Assembly (NCBI GenBank): GCA_015680685.1 | Contig: MNCI01008852.1 | Coordinates: 1,292,601-1,356,600 of the forward strand | Source of the DNA: Gnetum montanum | Taxonomy: Eukaryota; Streptophyta; Gnetopsida; Gnetales; Gnetaceae | DNA length: 64,000 nucleotides | Direction: 5' to 3' | Shown: piece after piece, positions 31,561 to 44,738 of the stretch | How positions within the stretch are numbered: the stretch's first letter is position 1 | Layout: every line of letters starts with the position of its first letter | Made by a program: the position numbers and the translations under genes | Notes under the pieces: model-generated | The model's database searches: none | Seen by the model: only the letters and a program-made list of their open reading frames with translations | Told to the model about the DNA's origin: nothing

Positions 31561-33957
31561 TATATTGCATTGAGGAAGTTTTTATTGTTAGCCATGGACT
31601 TATTGCCCTGGTTGTGCTTTACCTCATCCATGCATCCCAAAATGCAAAATTTTGCTTTAGGTTGTGGTTTTTGAGGCTTTTCCTCATTGTTCTAGTTATG
31701 GGATTTGATGTCCTCTCATGGCTTGTTGGTTGGAGTAGGTTTGGAAAAGGAGGTTATGGGTATAGTTGAAATGGAAGTGCACTTTGGTGGATCCACTTCC
31801 TTCTATGTCTTTGTGTGCTTGTCACCCTTGTTTTTGGGCATTTGCTTATGCTTTTTCCTTTACTTGGTTGAAGTTTTTTAATTATCAGTTATTGGTTGTG
31901 AGGAAGAGGTAGTAGTATTAGCTACCATAGAAGGTCATTGTGTAGTTTTTTGGACTATAGCTACTCCTTATCTATCATCCTTTGCAAGTCATCCTTCAGC
32001 GTAAGGCAAAAGTTTATTTCATGACTAGGAAATTGATGATAATGGTATAAGTGGTTTCATTTGAAATGCTTAGAAAGTTGTAGATCATCTTTCATTGTTC
32101 TAGCGGGATCTTTGGCTATTTCATAGAGCCTATCATGCTTCTTTCAGGAAGCTTCAAACATCTATTTGTATTGAATACACCCACTTTCAAAAGTTGATCC
32201 AACAACTCTAATGATTTTAATGGTAGCGTAGTGTACCTAGATTTTTCCTTTCTTTTAAAATTAAGTTTGGTATTGTCGATGCAATGGACCCAAAGGTTGA
32301 TGGTTGCTTATTACATTCTTTGGGTGGGTTGGCCCTTGGCCCATGGTTTGTGGTCTTTTCTTCTTTCATCACAATTTCTATGGTCATGTTGTTTTATTTA
32401 TTCTTCTCTTTATCTCTCCATGTATGTTGATTTTTATATGCTACGTAGGCCAAATCATGACTAGCCTCCATAACATCCTCTATATTTTCATTTTGAGAAA
32501 ATGTCTAGCTGAGAGACCATGGGTCAAGGTAGTAGAGCTTGGACTTGATAAAGGCATTAATTGCTTCCTTAAATATGACCAATAGGTGGGCTTTGGCTGT
32601 AGGCTATGGTATTTCATTTAGCAACCCATTCCACTGTTAGATGAACTTCTGCATGAGTTCTAGGAATTCTTGCTTGACCTTCATGAGTTTGTTAAGTGTT
32701 GTGTTAGGCTTCAAGTTATACTTAAAGTAGTTGAAAAACTAGGACATTGCCTAGGATTAGAGAGGATATGGATCCCCTTGGTAATGTGCAATATCAATCA
32801 AGTGCTTTCCTAGTCAAGGACATAGGGAAAATCCTCATGATGGTATGAGGCCATGGATGTAAGAGTAAGCACTCAAATCAAAAGGTAACAAGGTGAGCAT
32901 TAGGATCACCTTCTTCATTATACTTTCTAAACTAAGGAATAGAGATACTAAGAGGAAGTGTCAAGGGTGGAACTATAGGATTGATGGGATCATTCTAGTA
33001 GAAGCCCATAATATTGACAGTTTGTGAAGTAGAGGCTTTGAGCCTCTTTAATTCCTTCATCAAGTCTTGGATCATCTAGAAGGCTTAATCTAAGCCCCGT
33101 GATATGGTTGTGGCATTTTTTGTAAGGCTTGTGGCCTTGCTATGGGTAGATAAAAGGAAATGGTTGCGTTATGGTCGTAGCTTGTGGGCTAAACAAGGAA
33201 AAGGATGTTTGTGACAATACTTGAGGTACAAATGGGATAAATGGGATGTGTGACCCCTAAGTTGCTTGGGTACCCATGGTGGATCCCACATGGGTAGTTA
33301 ATGGATTTGTAATGGTAAAAACCACCATTGATGATTGTACAAAGCAAGGTTATGTAGTGAGTGGTACATATGTATTATAGATTGTTGGTTGTGGCATTGA
33401 TTGAGTTTGATGTGTGCCTATGACTACTATGGAATTAGCTGTCATAGGGTAGGAGGAAGTAGAAGATGATGGAACCATGCCTACGGAGAAACTAATAGTG
33501 TTAGAGAAAGGCACTATGACCTTGTTAGATGTTTGTTGGAACAATTCTCCCAGGATGTTTTCGTGCTTAGATTCGATCCTAAATTCATTCTCCTCGTATT
33601 ATTTTTTTGAGCTATGCTTGTCATCTTCCTCTTCCATCACAATGAGCCAAGATGCTAGAATAGATATTAGTTATAGGTATTGGATCATACGCAGAAGGGA
33701 CATACTCTTTCCCATCCCAATGTATGAGCTTAAACTCCCTTTTTGTCTCTACTTCCACATGTGAAATCATGAGGCCTGCCTACATTTTGGTGCATGTGTA
33801 GTAATAATAGTCTTCATTTATGGACATAAAGTTAGGACTTTTCCCTTTGATCGTCAAAGATCACCTATACTTTATGATGGTAGGGTCTTTGGGGTTATTT
33901 TCTAGGACCTTCACCAATGAGGGTGAAGGACAATTTGGTGGACTATTGGAAAGACAT
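31561..33957 (-). pseudogene. gag: gag of element D
   Basis: ATG 33957 (MSFQ.STKLSFTLIGEGP) matches C and E. A Ser/Thr/Pro-rich part (33544-33350) follows. The capsid core near 32830-32560 is badly decayed, and the Cys/His part near 32050 is followed by a charged linker. Most of the frame is interrupted. Confidence 0.7.
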
Positions 33958-36500
33958 CTCTACTTTATCAAAAACAACTTGAAATAGGCTATAAAAGGCA
34001 AAAATAAAAGTAAATACCAATAAGAAAAATTTTAAAATGATCAAAGGGAATAAAAACAACTGAAAATGGAGCACTTTCTATAATTAGTAAGTGAGGGTTA
34101 GGTGGGTTTACCCCTTTACCAAAAATAGAAAGATGGAAAAGTTGGTGTTAAGCATCATCCATGTTGGCCTCTCAACTACCTCTACACTAGGTATGGCAGA
34201 GGGGGGGNGGGGGGGGGGGGGGGGGGGAAAGGGGGGTGAGATGATGGAAATCTCACACCTTCTAATCCAACATTTATTGAGAGGGAAAGCCTTAAACCAA
34301 AATGGAAAATTGGTAACAAGCTTCACTAATGCTAGCCCACTAACTACCTCTATGCTGGGTATGGCAAGGGGGGAAAAGAAGGGGGGGGGGTGTGAGATGA
34401 TGGAAATCTCACATCTTCTATTCCAACATTGATGAAGGGGAAAAGGCTGAAACTCAAAATGGAAAGTTGATGTTTTTTTACTAAGACTAGTTTTTACAAG
34501 CTACAAATTTTCTCAACTTGGAAAGATGGGGGGAAGCTAACTTTCAAAAGTTTGGTGATTTTTGGAAAGATTGCACCACCCACTTTGGAAACTAAAAATA
34601 TTGGTAGTAAAAAAGGAGAAAAGAAAGGAAGATATCAACACTAACTTTGGACCAAAAAAATTTATCACAAGTGATATGAAAAGCCACCACCCAACCACCT
34701 ACAGCTTCCATGTTGTAGTTTTTGTCTTAGGGGGAAAGGGGAAGCATTGAGTTTTGGAAGGCTTTCGTGAGATGCTAACATTAGCTTTGAAATTCATGGC
34801 AACTTCTATGAAAATATTGAAAACGCAAACACTTGCAACTTTCATGCTAGCCTTTGATTATAGGGGGGAGGGGTTACAACATTGTTTGATGCAAAAAATT
34901 CAAAGGTTTTAAAGCAACAAATTGCAAATTCCAGGATGAGAGGCAACATTGGCAATGATGATCACAAGATTAGATGTATAAATCAGGTGGAGGCCCCCCT
35001 TTCTAGTGCCAAGAAAACTATTGTGACTAGAAAAATTAATCGCTAGAATAACCAATGAAAATAGTGTAGTAGTCCTTGACCCCAAACCCCCAAGGCCTCC
35101 AAAAAAAAAAAGGAATTCGAGGTACCCTAGTCGATTCAGCATATCAACCAGGGACTTAAGAAATGCAAAATGGGGTAATAAAAATAGAATGCTAAATTTG
35201 ATAATATATCTAAATAATTTACAGAAAATAAACAAATATATTTTTCATAGAAAACCTAGAACTTTAAACTTTATTGAGAAAGAATAAATAATAAGTTAAA
35301 GAAATGTGTACAATGGTGCTTGAGTGGGTAGTAGGGGGTCAACTTAGATGGGGGTTCAATGTTTGTTAAAGTAGATGTAGTTAACTTCACAACCCAGATG
35401 TCTTGCCACTCTTGATTTTATCAAACCTCCTATGCTGCTACTCTAAATCTATAATGTTGGCTATGGTGGAGGTTGAAAAGTGTGAAGAATCCAAGCTACC
35501 CAAGTGCTCTATGCTAGGAGTTGGAAATCCCAAGAGTGCAGCATAGAGCTTGAAAATTTAAAAATCTCAAATGGGGTTAGAAAGTCACAAGGTCACAGGG
35601 TTTTAATGTTGGATTCAAGAGAATACAAGTGTGGAAACTTGTAAGAGCTCTTGAATGCTTAAGAATGTCCAAGTGTAGAACTTTGAATAACTTGTAAAAA
35701 ATTATGTAACCAATGCTAATTGTATGGGTTTGCAAAAGTGTGCAACCTTGACAAGAATTGCTAAACCATGTTAAGAAATTGCTAAACCCATAAATGAAAT
35801 TTGAGGTTGGTTCTTATATGTTTTAGGCCATGAATGGGTCTACAAAATTACTGTACTTTGGCTACATAATGGCTGCAAATTGGTTTCCAAATTGCTACAA
35901 ATTTTCACCTCATACAAGTGAGATGGATGCCTAAATTTGGAAGGTTACTATATATGGTAAGTGCCTTCCCCATATCCATTCCATTTACTATAAATAGTAA
36001 AATGGACACACACTCTACAGTAAAGATAGATCTTCTACATTGAGCCTTCTACCATCCTTACTAGAGTGGTTGGTCAATGTTAAAGTGCATGTAGTTTCCA
36101 TGTTGGGGAAAAATATTTCAAGCTGAGGGAAAACCCCCCACTCCTCCATGCTAGTGGTAGGTGAGATTTACCTCCTACAACTGTTTCTAGCGTAGAAAAA
36201 TGTATACCCCCCATAAAACTCATCAAATTTTCATTTTAGGCATTCCAAAAGGCATTTTTGATCCCCCAAACCCAAATATACATACTATGTGACTTTTTCA
36301 CTTGGGAAATGAAGCTTTGACCACTTATGAGGCATTTTTTAGCCCCAAAAGCATGGGATATGTGAGGTTGCCTTCCATGGATTACAATCTTCACATTTAC
36401 AATGATGTTTTGCATCGAGTTTCATGGGGTGAAAGCTACATGAAGAAAATTATCTATACAAGTTTTTGTGGTGTTTCAGTTCCATGTCCTTGGGGATAGC
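33958..36500 (-). repeat. Leader/LTR region of element D
   Basis: It aligns with 44739-46960 of E and, inverted, with 21151-22840 of C. A TATA-like TATTTATAG (minus) lies at about 35992-36000, and CCATGCTAG and CCATGTTGGG motifs at 36100-36160. LTR ends are not resolved. It contains an expanded G tract and a local tandem duplication. Confidence 0.55.
34130..34470 (-). repeat. Tandem duplication of about 168 bp with poly-G runs
   Basis: Two copies of a segment around GTATGGCA..GGGG..GTGAGATGATGGAAATCTCAC lie 168 bp apart. E and C have one. The first copy holds a run of about 27 G with one N at 34208, so the assembly is uncertain there. Confidence 0.75.
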
Positions 36501-36796
36501 ATAAAAAATTTATCATGCTCTAAATTTGGTTTTAAAGGCTATAAGTAATTTTTTCTATTTTTGATAATGTTTATGCTAATGGCTATTTTCTAGATTCTAA
36601 ATTTGACTACGTGTCACTAGGCTATAATTTTCTAGCTAATGTATGAGGCTATACAAGGTTGTAATTATGTTGTCATGAATTTGAATAAACATGTTAGAGC
36701 TTTTTACAAGGGCTAATTTCGCCCTTGACTAGGAGGTTTTTACAAACTTGTTAAGAAGTTTCAATCAGTCCTAATATTTTTTCTTTGCCATGTAGG
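36501..36796 (+). other. Spacer between element D's leader and the antisense ORF
   Basis: AT-rich, with repeated GGCTAT phrases. No gene is seen. It should contain the start of D's LTR or E's purine tract, and the start of the antisense gene, but neither is clear. Confidence 0.4.
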
Positions 36797-39700
36797 ATCT
36801 TTCTGAAGCCCATACTCATCATCATGGAGTTAGTGGGCATTATATGCTACTCTGGCCACCCCAAGGCTGATGCCCCTCTACCTAACATGACTTGGATAAG
36901 GTCTCACTATGGTTCTAGCCAAGGGCAAGGGAATTCCATTTTTACATCCTTCAAAACTTCAATGTGATGTTGTGGTCATACTTATCTACAAATGTGGTTG
37001 GGATCATAGTGGAGACACTAATTCCTAGGGCATCTGGTCTAGTTATCAAGTTTATTACTAACAATCCACCTACTAAGTAGGGAAACTACAAGCATGATCA
37101 GTCCACACTACCTCACAGAGATCTGGACTATACCAAAGTATAGTTAGTATAATGCTAACAATACTCTGATGGTGGTACATAGAGCCCATAGGTTGTTCCA
37201 AAACCCACTTGGCACTGTGTATCATCTATAGGTGTAACCATGGTTATTGCAAAATTTTTATGTTATTTTGGCTTTGTTGGCTAAACTACCTTTCCTAACC
37301 TTGGTGGTTTTGTGAACTTCTTATATTTATAGGGTCAATGATTAAGGCTTGATTACTAATGATCAAACCTTGGTAGTGGCTCAAACTATCTTAGATGTGT
37401 TCATTAATGGCTCCCAAATTAGAACCATTATGTAGGAATAGTTAAGGAGGAACTTTGATGAATACACCAGTAGATTCAACCTTGTCTACAAGAAGTGTGT
37501 GGATGAGAGGATGATACACACTTGGTGGGTGGGCTCCAAGAGCTCCTTGGATCAAACTCTAGTAGTTAGTACCTTTGCTTAAACCACATTGAAGAAGAAG
37601 AAGAAAGGTGAACATAAAGGCTATAACTTCTAATGGCTTATGGTTATGAAAATTATAAGTGCTCTATTTATTTAACTAGTTATTAAACTTGGTTATGTTG
37701 ATACTAGATGTTGGTTGTTGCCTTGCAAGACCCTCTGCCTCTACTGATGTCACTTTACCACTTGCAAGACATCATGAGAATATCCTCATCCTGAAGTTTG
37801 ATGAGATGATACCAACATAGGAGTGGCTAAGGGGATAGGTGCCTAGGTACATTCAAGTAAACATTGAGCATTCAAGTTTTCTTAATCTGTTTATGGCACC
37901 TATTCCTTCCATCCCCATTGTGAAGATGCTAAATGTCATCAAATCCTTCAATGAAGAAGTCAATCATTTTTGCACAACCATATGAGACATGCTAATTATC
38001 ATAGCCATCAATGAGAGCACCTTTTGGAACTTATTTGGTTTTCCTGCTGACAGGGTAGAGGTTTCCACTAGAATAGTGAAGAAATTAGGTCATCGTGAGG
38101 AAGTTTTGAAGTGGCTTGATGCCATCATGGGCCACTCTAGAATTTCCATGGATAGATTCATGAACCTTGATGCAAAGGCTTCATATCCTCTGTTCAAGTC
38201 ATGTGCTTTTCCTAAACTATTGTCACAAAAGAAGGTAATTGAAATCACATAGGGGTACCCCTTTAAGAAGGTCCTAATAGATGACATCGAGTTCAATTGG
38301 GTGGCTACTTTGGCTATTGGGCTCCATGATGAGATTCTCAGACTTTGCGAGGACACCTCTACCATAATGCATATGTATTTTGCATTTTTTTAGGCTATTT
38401 GAAGAGGTTTATGGAGTTCCTGGTGGTGTGGAGGAATGAATGAGGGGTTGCCCAAGACCCAGACTAGCTTTCTAGACCTTATATAAGGCACATTTATCCA
38501 ATGATGTAGGCCCATAACCCACTAGAGGGGATCAAGGATTCACTATCCATTACCACCAAGGGTCTTGATGCTACATGATATGAATCCCTTGAAAGCCTAG
38601 AGGAGGAGCCCCTCACAATCCTAGCAAGTGTCTTGGAGTTAAAGAGTAATGTAAAGAAGCCAAGGGGGAGGCCAGGACCAAGCTTAAGAGGCCCATAGAA
38701 GAACCACCACTAGCATTAGACTAACCTACCCCAAAGAAGCTTAAGTTTAAGCTTAATTCATCATAAGAAGTGATTATAGGTAATATTTAATTATGTTTAT
38801 ATTATCCTATATTTTAAGGTCTTATGGCTACATTATGATTTCTAGTGCTAATCAGTTTTCTATGTGCTATGGTTGTAGACAAGCATCAAGTCATGGCAAC
38901 CTAAGCTGACATGGAAGAGGAGGCACAAAGACATGCAAATACCATATCTAAGGACGAACAAAGGTGTGTAGAGGAGGCACTCTTATAGTAGCATGAGGCT
39001 GAGGGATTTGTAAACATTGATCTAAATGCCTTATTTGATGAGACAATATTGAGTACATCCCACATTGTCATCCTAGACTAAGAAGAGAAGGAGCCAAGTA
39101 TGCACATGTCTTTACACTTCGTGTTATATCTTATTATTTTAATTTTGATTTATAGTAGTGCTTGATCCACCAGTGCAAGACCTTATCACTATGTTTCATG
39201 CAAAATCATGGGTAGAGGTCCCAAACAAGGTGGAGTTTATGCACGGGATGGCTAAGGACCTCATCAACTAGTTACATCAAGTTGCACCCAGGATAGGTGA
39301 GAACTTTGTTTTCTATGCTTCAATTATTTTGCTATGTCATAGGTTGCATTTATGTTATGGTTATCTTAGGTTGTACACTATTTTTGTGGTTATGTTTCAT
39401 GTTTATGTAGTATCTTCTATAGAGTAGGATCCTATCCAAGACATGGAGATTGACTCCTTGCTAAAGCTTCCCTCCAATGTCTCTAGTGTACCCTTGAAGT
39501 TATATGAGACTAATACTAATCTAGCAATGTTATGTACCTAAACTTCATGGGAGTTAGAGAGGTCCAATGAATCTCTATGGGAGTAGGTTGTGGCCTTGAG
39601 GAAGAAAACTCAATGATATGAGGAGATGATTAGAGAGCTTAGGGACCATAAGGCCTTTATGAAAGCCCAAGTGGCTAACTCAAAAGAATTGTAGACCAAA

Positions 39701-40396
39701 GAGATCACATGGATCCACTACTAGTATGTTGTTTGAGATAAAGTAGTGCTCTCACATGAGATGGAAAAATAGCATATGTAGATGGACCTCATCTTCCAGA
39801 AGGTTGAGGATTGAAAAGATCACTATACTTAGGTCATAGAGTGGGGTAGGAAACAAAAGGACCACAAGCAGTAGTATAAGGCTGATTGTGAGGCATACCT
39901 AAAGTGACTTAAAGAGGAGTCAGTTGAACAACACAAGAGAGAGTTGTACATTTAGGGGATCTAACCAAAGAATGCCTATAAACTCTTTAAGAGTATTCTC
40001 ATAGTGGAAAAATCCCCTACTCCTTAGATTACCACTATCACAAGTGAGACCTCTACAGCTATTATTACCTAGGAGTCACCTACTTGGACCATAGTAGATA
40101 GGACTGGCATCCTCATTGACATTAACCTTAGATATATTAACTAGGTCAATATGAGGGAGGACCAGATCCTCCATCATTTGGAGGATGGCCTTCCACATCT
40201 ATTCTTAGAAGTCATGGTGTCAGAGTCCCCACAAGTTTGATGCATTTTATGTTTTAGTTTTTTTTTTAAGTTATGGCTTTGGCTATTGGTTAATAACTAG
40301 CTATGTCTTGTTGTATTTCAAGAATTAGGAGACATTAGTGACCCCAATGGTAAGGGTGGTAATGACCAACCACTTCCTCCTCCAAATGCCCCTTAA
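36797..40396 (+). pseudogene. Multi-intron ORF antisense to element E (accessory gene)
   Basis: Coding-like blocks on the plus strand are separated by candidate GT-AG introns: 37232-37332, 38780-38878, 39098-39155, 39297-39410 and 40235-40322. The best block, 37989-38252, reads STFWNLFGFPADRVEVSTRI then EEVLKWLDAIMGHSRISMDR and continues past a stop to LRLCEDTST. Downstream (39420-39960) is a Lys/Glu-rich coiled coil. The end PLPPPNAP-stop (40394-40396) is also found in element C at 27235. I do not recognise the protein. Antisense ORFs between pol and the 3' LTR are known from Tat-type elements. Introns survive on the antisense strand because the genomic RNA is not spliced there. Many stops make it a pseudogene. 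Confidence 0.6.
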
Positions 40397-40696
40397 TATC
40401 TCCATCCACCTCTTGTTGGCTATTTGTTTTATTTTTACATTAATAGATATTATTAGCCAACACTATGTTATAGATTGTTGTTATTATTTTTTGAAATTTT
40501 TGCCACATAGTGTGACCATGGCTATGTATGTTATAAACATTTTAAATTTAAGTTTTTGGGTTTTTCTATGCTATATATATATATTTTTAGTATTGTAAAT
40601 GTTGTAAGTGGCTATGTTGACAATTTTGGTTATAGAATTAGACAACTAATTGATGCAATAATAGACTAAAAAAATATAATAAAAGAGATGTTTTCC
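40397..40696 (-). other. AT-rich spacer of element E
   Basis: Non-coding, rich in TATATA and TTTTT. It lies between the antisense ORF's stop and the minisatellite and corresponds to 26930-27230 in C. Confidence 0.5.
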
Positions 40697-40835
40697 AATT
40701 TTAGGTCATGGCCGACACAAGTTGTATTGTTTTGCTAGTTTAAGGCCATGGCAGGCCATGTTATGTGATTGTTTCTGCTAGTTTAAGACCATGGCAAGCC
40801 ATGTTGCTAGTTTAAAGTCTTAGCAGACTAAGGTT
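40697..40835 (-). repeat. GGCCATGG minisatellite in element E
   Basis: Four copies of a GTTTAAGGCCATGGCAGGCC-like unit, about 35-40 bp apart. Confidence 0.7.
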
Positions 40836-41289
40836 GAAAAGAAACTTATATTTGTTGGAAATTTTATGTTTTAAATTTTTTTAATCGTTTTTTAGTTTAT
40901 ATCATGCTAAACAAAGAAAATAGAGAAATAAACAATACCATAATAATTGGAAATGCAAATAGAATAAACTCCTAGGATATATGCATAAATGTAAAATAAA
41001 GTGTAAGAAAAAAGCCAATAACTAGTCAACAAAGAGAAAAATTAGGCTAAATGGTTATGGTACAAATGGCTATAAAGATCATAACAACATGGCATGGAAG
41101 GAGTAGAAGTGCATGTTACTTATGCAGGCTCTTCCTACCTTTGAAACATTAGGAAATGTATAAGGCTTTTTTTGCACAAGTTTGTACTTACCATCCCCTT
41201 CATTGATGATGTTGAAGGGGATTTCATCCCATGACACATTCCATTATCCATTATTGTTGTTCTTGGGTTTCTACTCTTTCTCAAGTTAG
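40836..41289 (-). other. Spacer between minisatellite and protease of element E
   Basis: No coding signal beyond a weak continuation of protease near 41200-41289. No RT motif is found on either strand. Confidence 0.5.
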
Positions 41290-42000
41290 TGGACTTCATG
41301 GTTGGGAGCTTCCTCCTAAAGCTTCACTTCAGACCCCTACTCTATGTTTGCATTATTAACACCCAATGGAACCATGCTATCACCGTGGATGATGAGTTCA
41401 CCTCCCTCATAAGGAAGGTGAATTTCTTGGTAGATAGGCAAAGACATGACTCATAATTAAGCCAACCAAGGTATTCCAAGGATAAGGTTGAACCCTGGCA
41501 TGTCCTCCACCATCAAGAAATTGGCAGTTGTGGAAAAATTATTCCCCTACCACAAAGTCCAAGGAGATAGACCCCTTGATAGCAACCCTTGATCCATTGA
41601 AGGATTTGAGAGTTTTAGTTGTTCTAGGTTGTATTTGCTCTATTAAGCCTAGGCATTCAACAATGGTGCATGGGATGACATTTGTTGCAGCCCCATCATC
41701 AACATGCACCTAATGTACTTTAAACTACCCTACACATATTGTTATGAATAGAGGAGCCCTAGTTACCTCATCATTTTGGGGATTGGCCTTGATTTCACTA
41801 CCATGAAATACTAGGGGTGTTGACTTCTACTCCCTTGGTGATGGAGGAACCATCACTACATGGATAGATTCCTCATTAGCATGGATATCCTCACTACTGA
41901 GGATGGAAGTTAACATTTTGACTAATGATCCACAATGTACAGAAAAAAACATGATTAGGTCATATAAGCTTAAAGTTGTATTCTTGTGTTTGAGGGATTG
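41290..42000 (-). pseudogene. pro: Aspartic protease of element E
   Basis: The minus strand gives VDDGAATNVIPCTIVECLGL near 41705-41645 and GSISLDFVVGE near 41575-41545. A loose flank with the HVFAYLP..NSP phrase (about 41450-41420) matches the end seen in C and D. The catalytic loop is DDG in place of DSG/DTG. The frame shifts around 41540. Confidence 0.75.
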
Positions 42001-44738
42001 CCTAACCTACTCCATTGCATTGGGGAAGTTTTTATTGTTGGTTGTGGGCTTGTTTCCTTGGTTTTGCTTCACTTCCTCCATGCATCCCAAAATGCAAACT
42101 TCTACCTTAGGTGGTTACTGTTGTGAATTCTCCTCTTTATTATGGCTATGGATTTTAGGGTCCTCTTGTGGCTTGTTGGTTAAAGCAGATTGAGCAACAA
42201 AGGTCATGGATATAGCCAAGATGGAAGTGAGCTTTGGTGGATCCACTTCCTTCCATGTCTCTGTCTACTTGTCACTCTTATTACTGGGCTTTTGCTTATG
42301 CTTCTTTCTTTCCTTGTTTGAAGTATTTTGATTATTAGTCATTGGTTATGAGAAAGAGGTAGTAACATTGGCCACCACAGAAGGTCATTTTGTGGTCACA
42401 TTAGTTGGTTGGGCTATGGTTGGTGGGGTTTTGTTAGGCTAGGGTACCCTAATGACAAAAGGTTTTCTTGGAGGCATCCATGATGGTAGTCTCACAATGA
42501 AAGAGAGTCTTGAGTTAATGGAAGCTGAAGAGGCTCTTTCATCATGAGGGGGGTTACTTGGATCATGAATGATTCCCTCACTAGTCTTCAATTATCACCA
42601 ATGTTGAATGTTGAAATAACATAAAGGCTATTATTAGCATTCAATGATGCTTGTACACTTGCATTGACTAATTTTATGGTTGGATCAAATTGGAAGCATC
42701 TAAGACCAGCTATCCCTGATCTGTTATCTTCTACAAGTCATCCTTCAGTGGGAGGTAGAAGTTGGTCTAATGACTAGGCAATTGGTGACAGTGGCAAAAG
42801 CGGTCTAGTTTAAAGTACCTAGGCAATTGGGGATCATCCTTTGTTGCTTGAGTAAGGACCTTGGCTATTTCATATAGTAGCTTATGCTTCTTTCAACTAG
42901 CTTTGATCATCTGTATGTATTTCATGGGCCCACTCTTCAATAGTTGATCAAGCAGCTTAGATGGCTTCAAAGGTAAGGTAGTGTACTTGCTTTGGTCCTT
43001 TCACGCAAAGTTTGTTCTAGTTGTAGTTGATGTGATGACCCCAGAGGTTGATGGTTGATTATCATGGTTATTAGTAGGGATCTTAGGTGCGTTGTTCCTT
43101 GGCCCCTAGTTAGTGATCTTTTCCTCTTTGATCACCGTTGCTATAGCCACATTTCTATTCTTACTCTTTTCCTTGTCCTTTCGTGTATGTTGGTTTGTTT
43201 ATGCTACATAGGCTAGGTCATGACTAGCCTTCATAGCATCCTCTTTGTTCTTGGTCTAAGAGAACGCTTGGATAAGGGACCAAAATAAAGGTAGTAAAGT
43301 TTGAACTTGATAAATTTGTTAACTACCCCCTTGAATATAGCCAAAAGGTGGGTTTTAGCTATGGGCTCTAGTATTTCATTCAATAGTTCATTTCACCATT
43401 GGATGAACTTCTACATGGATTCTAGAAATTCCTACTTGACCTTCATAAGCTAGTCAATCATGGTATCGAGATTCAATTTATACTTGAAGTGGTTAACAAA
43501 CTAAGCTATTAAGTTCTCAAGAGAGGATATGGATCCCCTAAGTAGTACGTAGTACCAATTAAGTGCTTTTCCAGTCAAGGACATAGGAAAAATCCTCATA
43601 ATAGTATGAGGTCACAAGTGCAATAATAAGCACTCAAATCTAAAGGTTATAAGGTGAGCATTAGGATCACCTTCTCTATTGTATTTGCTGAACTAGGGGA
43701 TAGGGACACCATGAGAAACTGTCAAGGGTGGAACCACAAGACTGATGGGATCATCCTAGTAAAAGTCCATAATCTTAACACTTTGGAAAGTAGAGGCTTT
43801 AAGCCTCTTAACTCCTCTGTTAGGTCTTGGATCATCTAGAAGGCTTGATCCAGTCCCTATGATGGCCCTATTGGTTGTAAGGCTTGAATAGAAGCTTGTG
43901 GCATTTATTGTGAGGCTTGTGGCCTTACTATTGGTTGCAATGTAGAAGGAAGAGGTTGCGTTATAGTTATAGCTTGTGGGCCAAATAAGGAAAAGGATGT
44001 TTGTGTCAGTATCTGAGGCATAAATAGGATAAAGTGGGTGTGTGACCCCTAAGTTCTTTGGGGCCCCATGGTGGACCCTACATGGATAGTTAGTGGGTTT
44101 GTGGTGATGAAAACCATTGCAAATGGATACACATATCGAGGCTTTTTGGCAAACGACATCGATGGATTATAGGATGTTGGTTGTGACGTTGATTGAGTTT
44201 GATGCATGGCTATAACTAGTGTGGGATCAACCATGGTAGTGTAATAGGGATTGAAAGATGATGGCACCATGCCCATGAAGAACATAAAGGCATTAGAGGA
44301 AGGTGTTGTGACCTTCAGAGATGTTTTTTGGAACACAAATTCATCCTCCTCTTCTTATTATTATTCCAAGATATGCTTGTCATCCACTTCCTCCATCTTA
44401 ATCAATCAGGCTAGGATACTTACATAGATGTCATTGAGAGGTATTTGGTCATAGGAGGAAGGGATGTACTCTTTGCTATTGCGATGGATGACTTTGAACT
44501 TCCTTTTGGCTTCTACTTCCAAATGTGATATCACTATGTCAACCTACATTTTGGCACAAATGTAGTTATATCAATCTTCATTTATGGCCAAAAAATTAGG
44601 AATTTTCCTCATAACCCTCAAAGATTGCTTGCATTCAATGATAGCAAGGTCTTTGGGATCACAAACCCTCATGTCTTATTAGCTAGGAGCTTCACTAGTG
44701 AGGGTGAAAGGCAACTTGATCAACTGTGAGAAAGACAT
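42001..44738 (-). pseudogene. gag: gag of element E
   Basis: ATG 44738 reads MSFSQLIKLPFTLTSEAPS; C and D start the same way. A Ser/Thr/Pro/Met-rich part lies at 44336-44049. The capsid core is around 43600-43330 and the Cys/His part near 42790-42740. A charged linker (42350-42180) precedes protease. Stops and shifts are numerous, though it is the best conserved N-terminus of the three. Confidence 0.72.

Larger units (their letters stand above)
30421..36500 (-). mobile_element. Element D: pol-less gag-protease retroelement
   Basis: Same family and gene order as C and E, minus strand, with leader, gag, protease and minisatellite. Its 3' end, with the antisense ORF expected there, is missing at 30421. 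Its promoter end at 36500 touches the antisense ORF that belongs to E, so D's LTR may serve as E's 3' LTR. Confidence 0.7.

Noticed and set aside
34091-34432. 113-codon plus-strand frame with a Gly run
   Set aside because: It is produced by the poly-G tract and its duplication and contains an N. Homologous positions in E and C are not coding.
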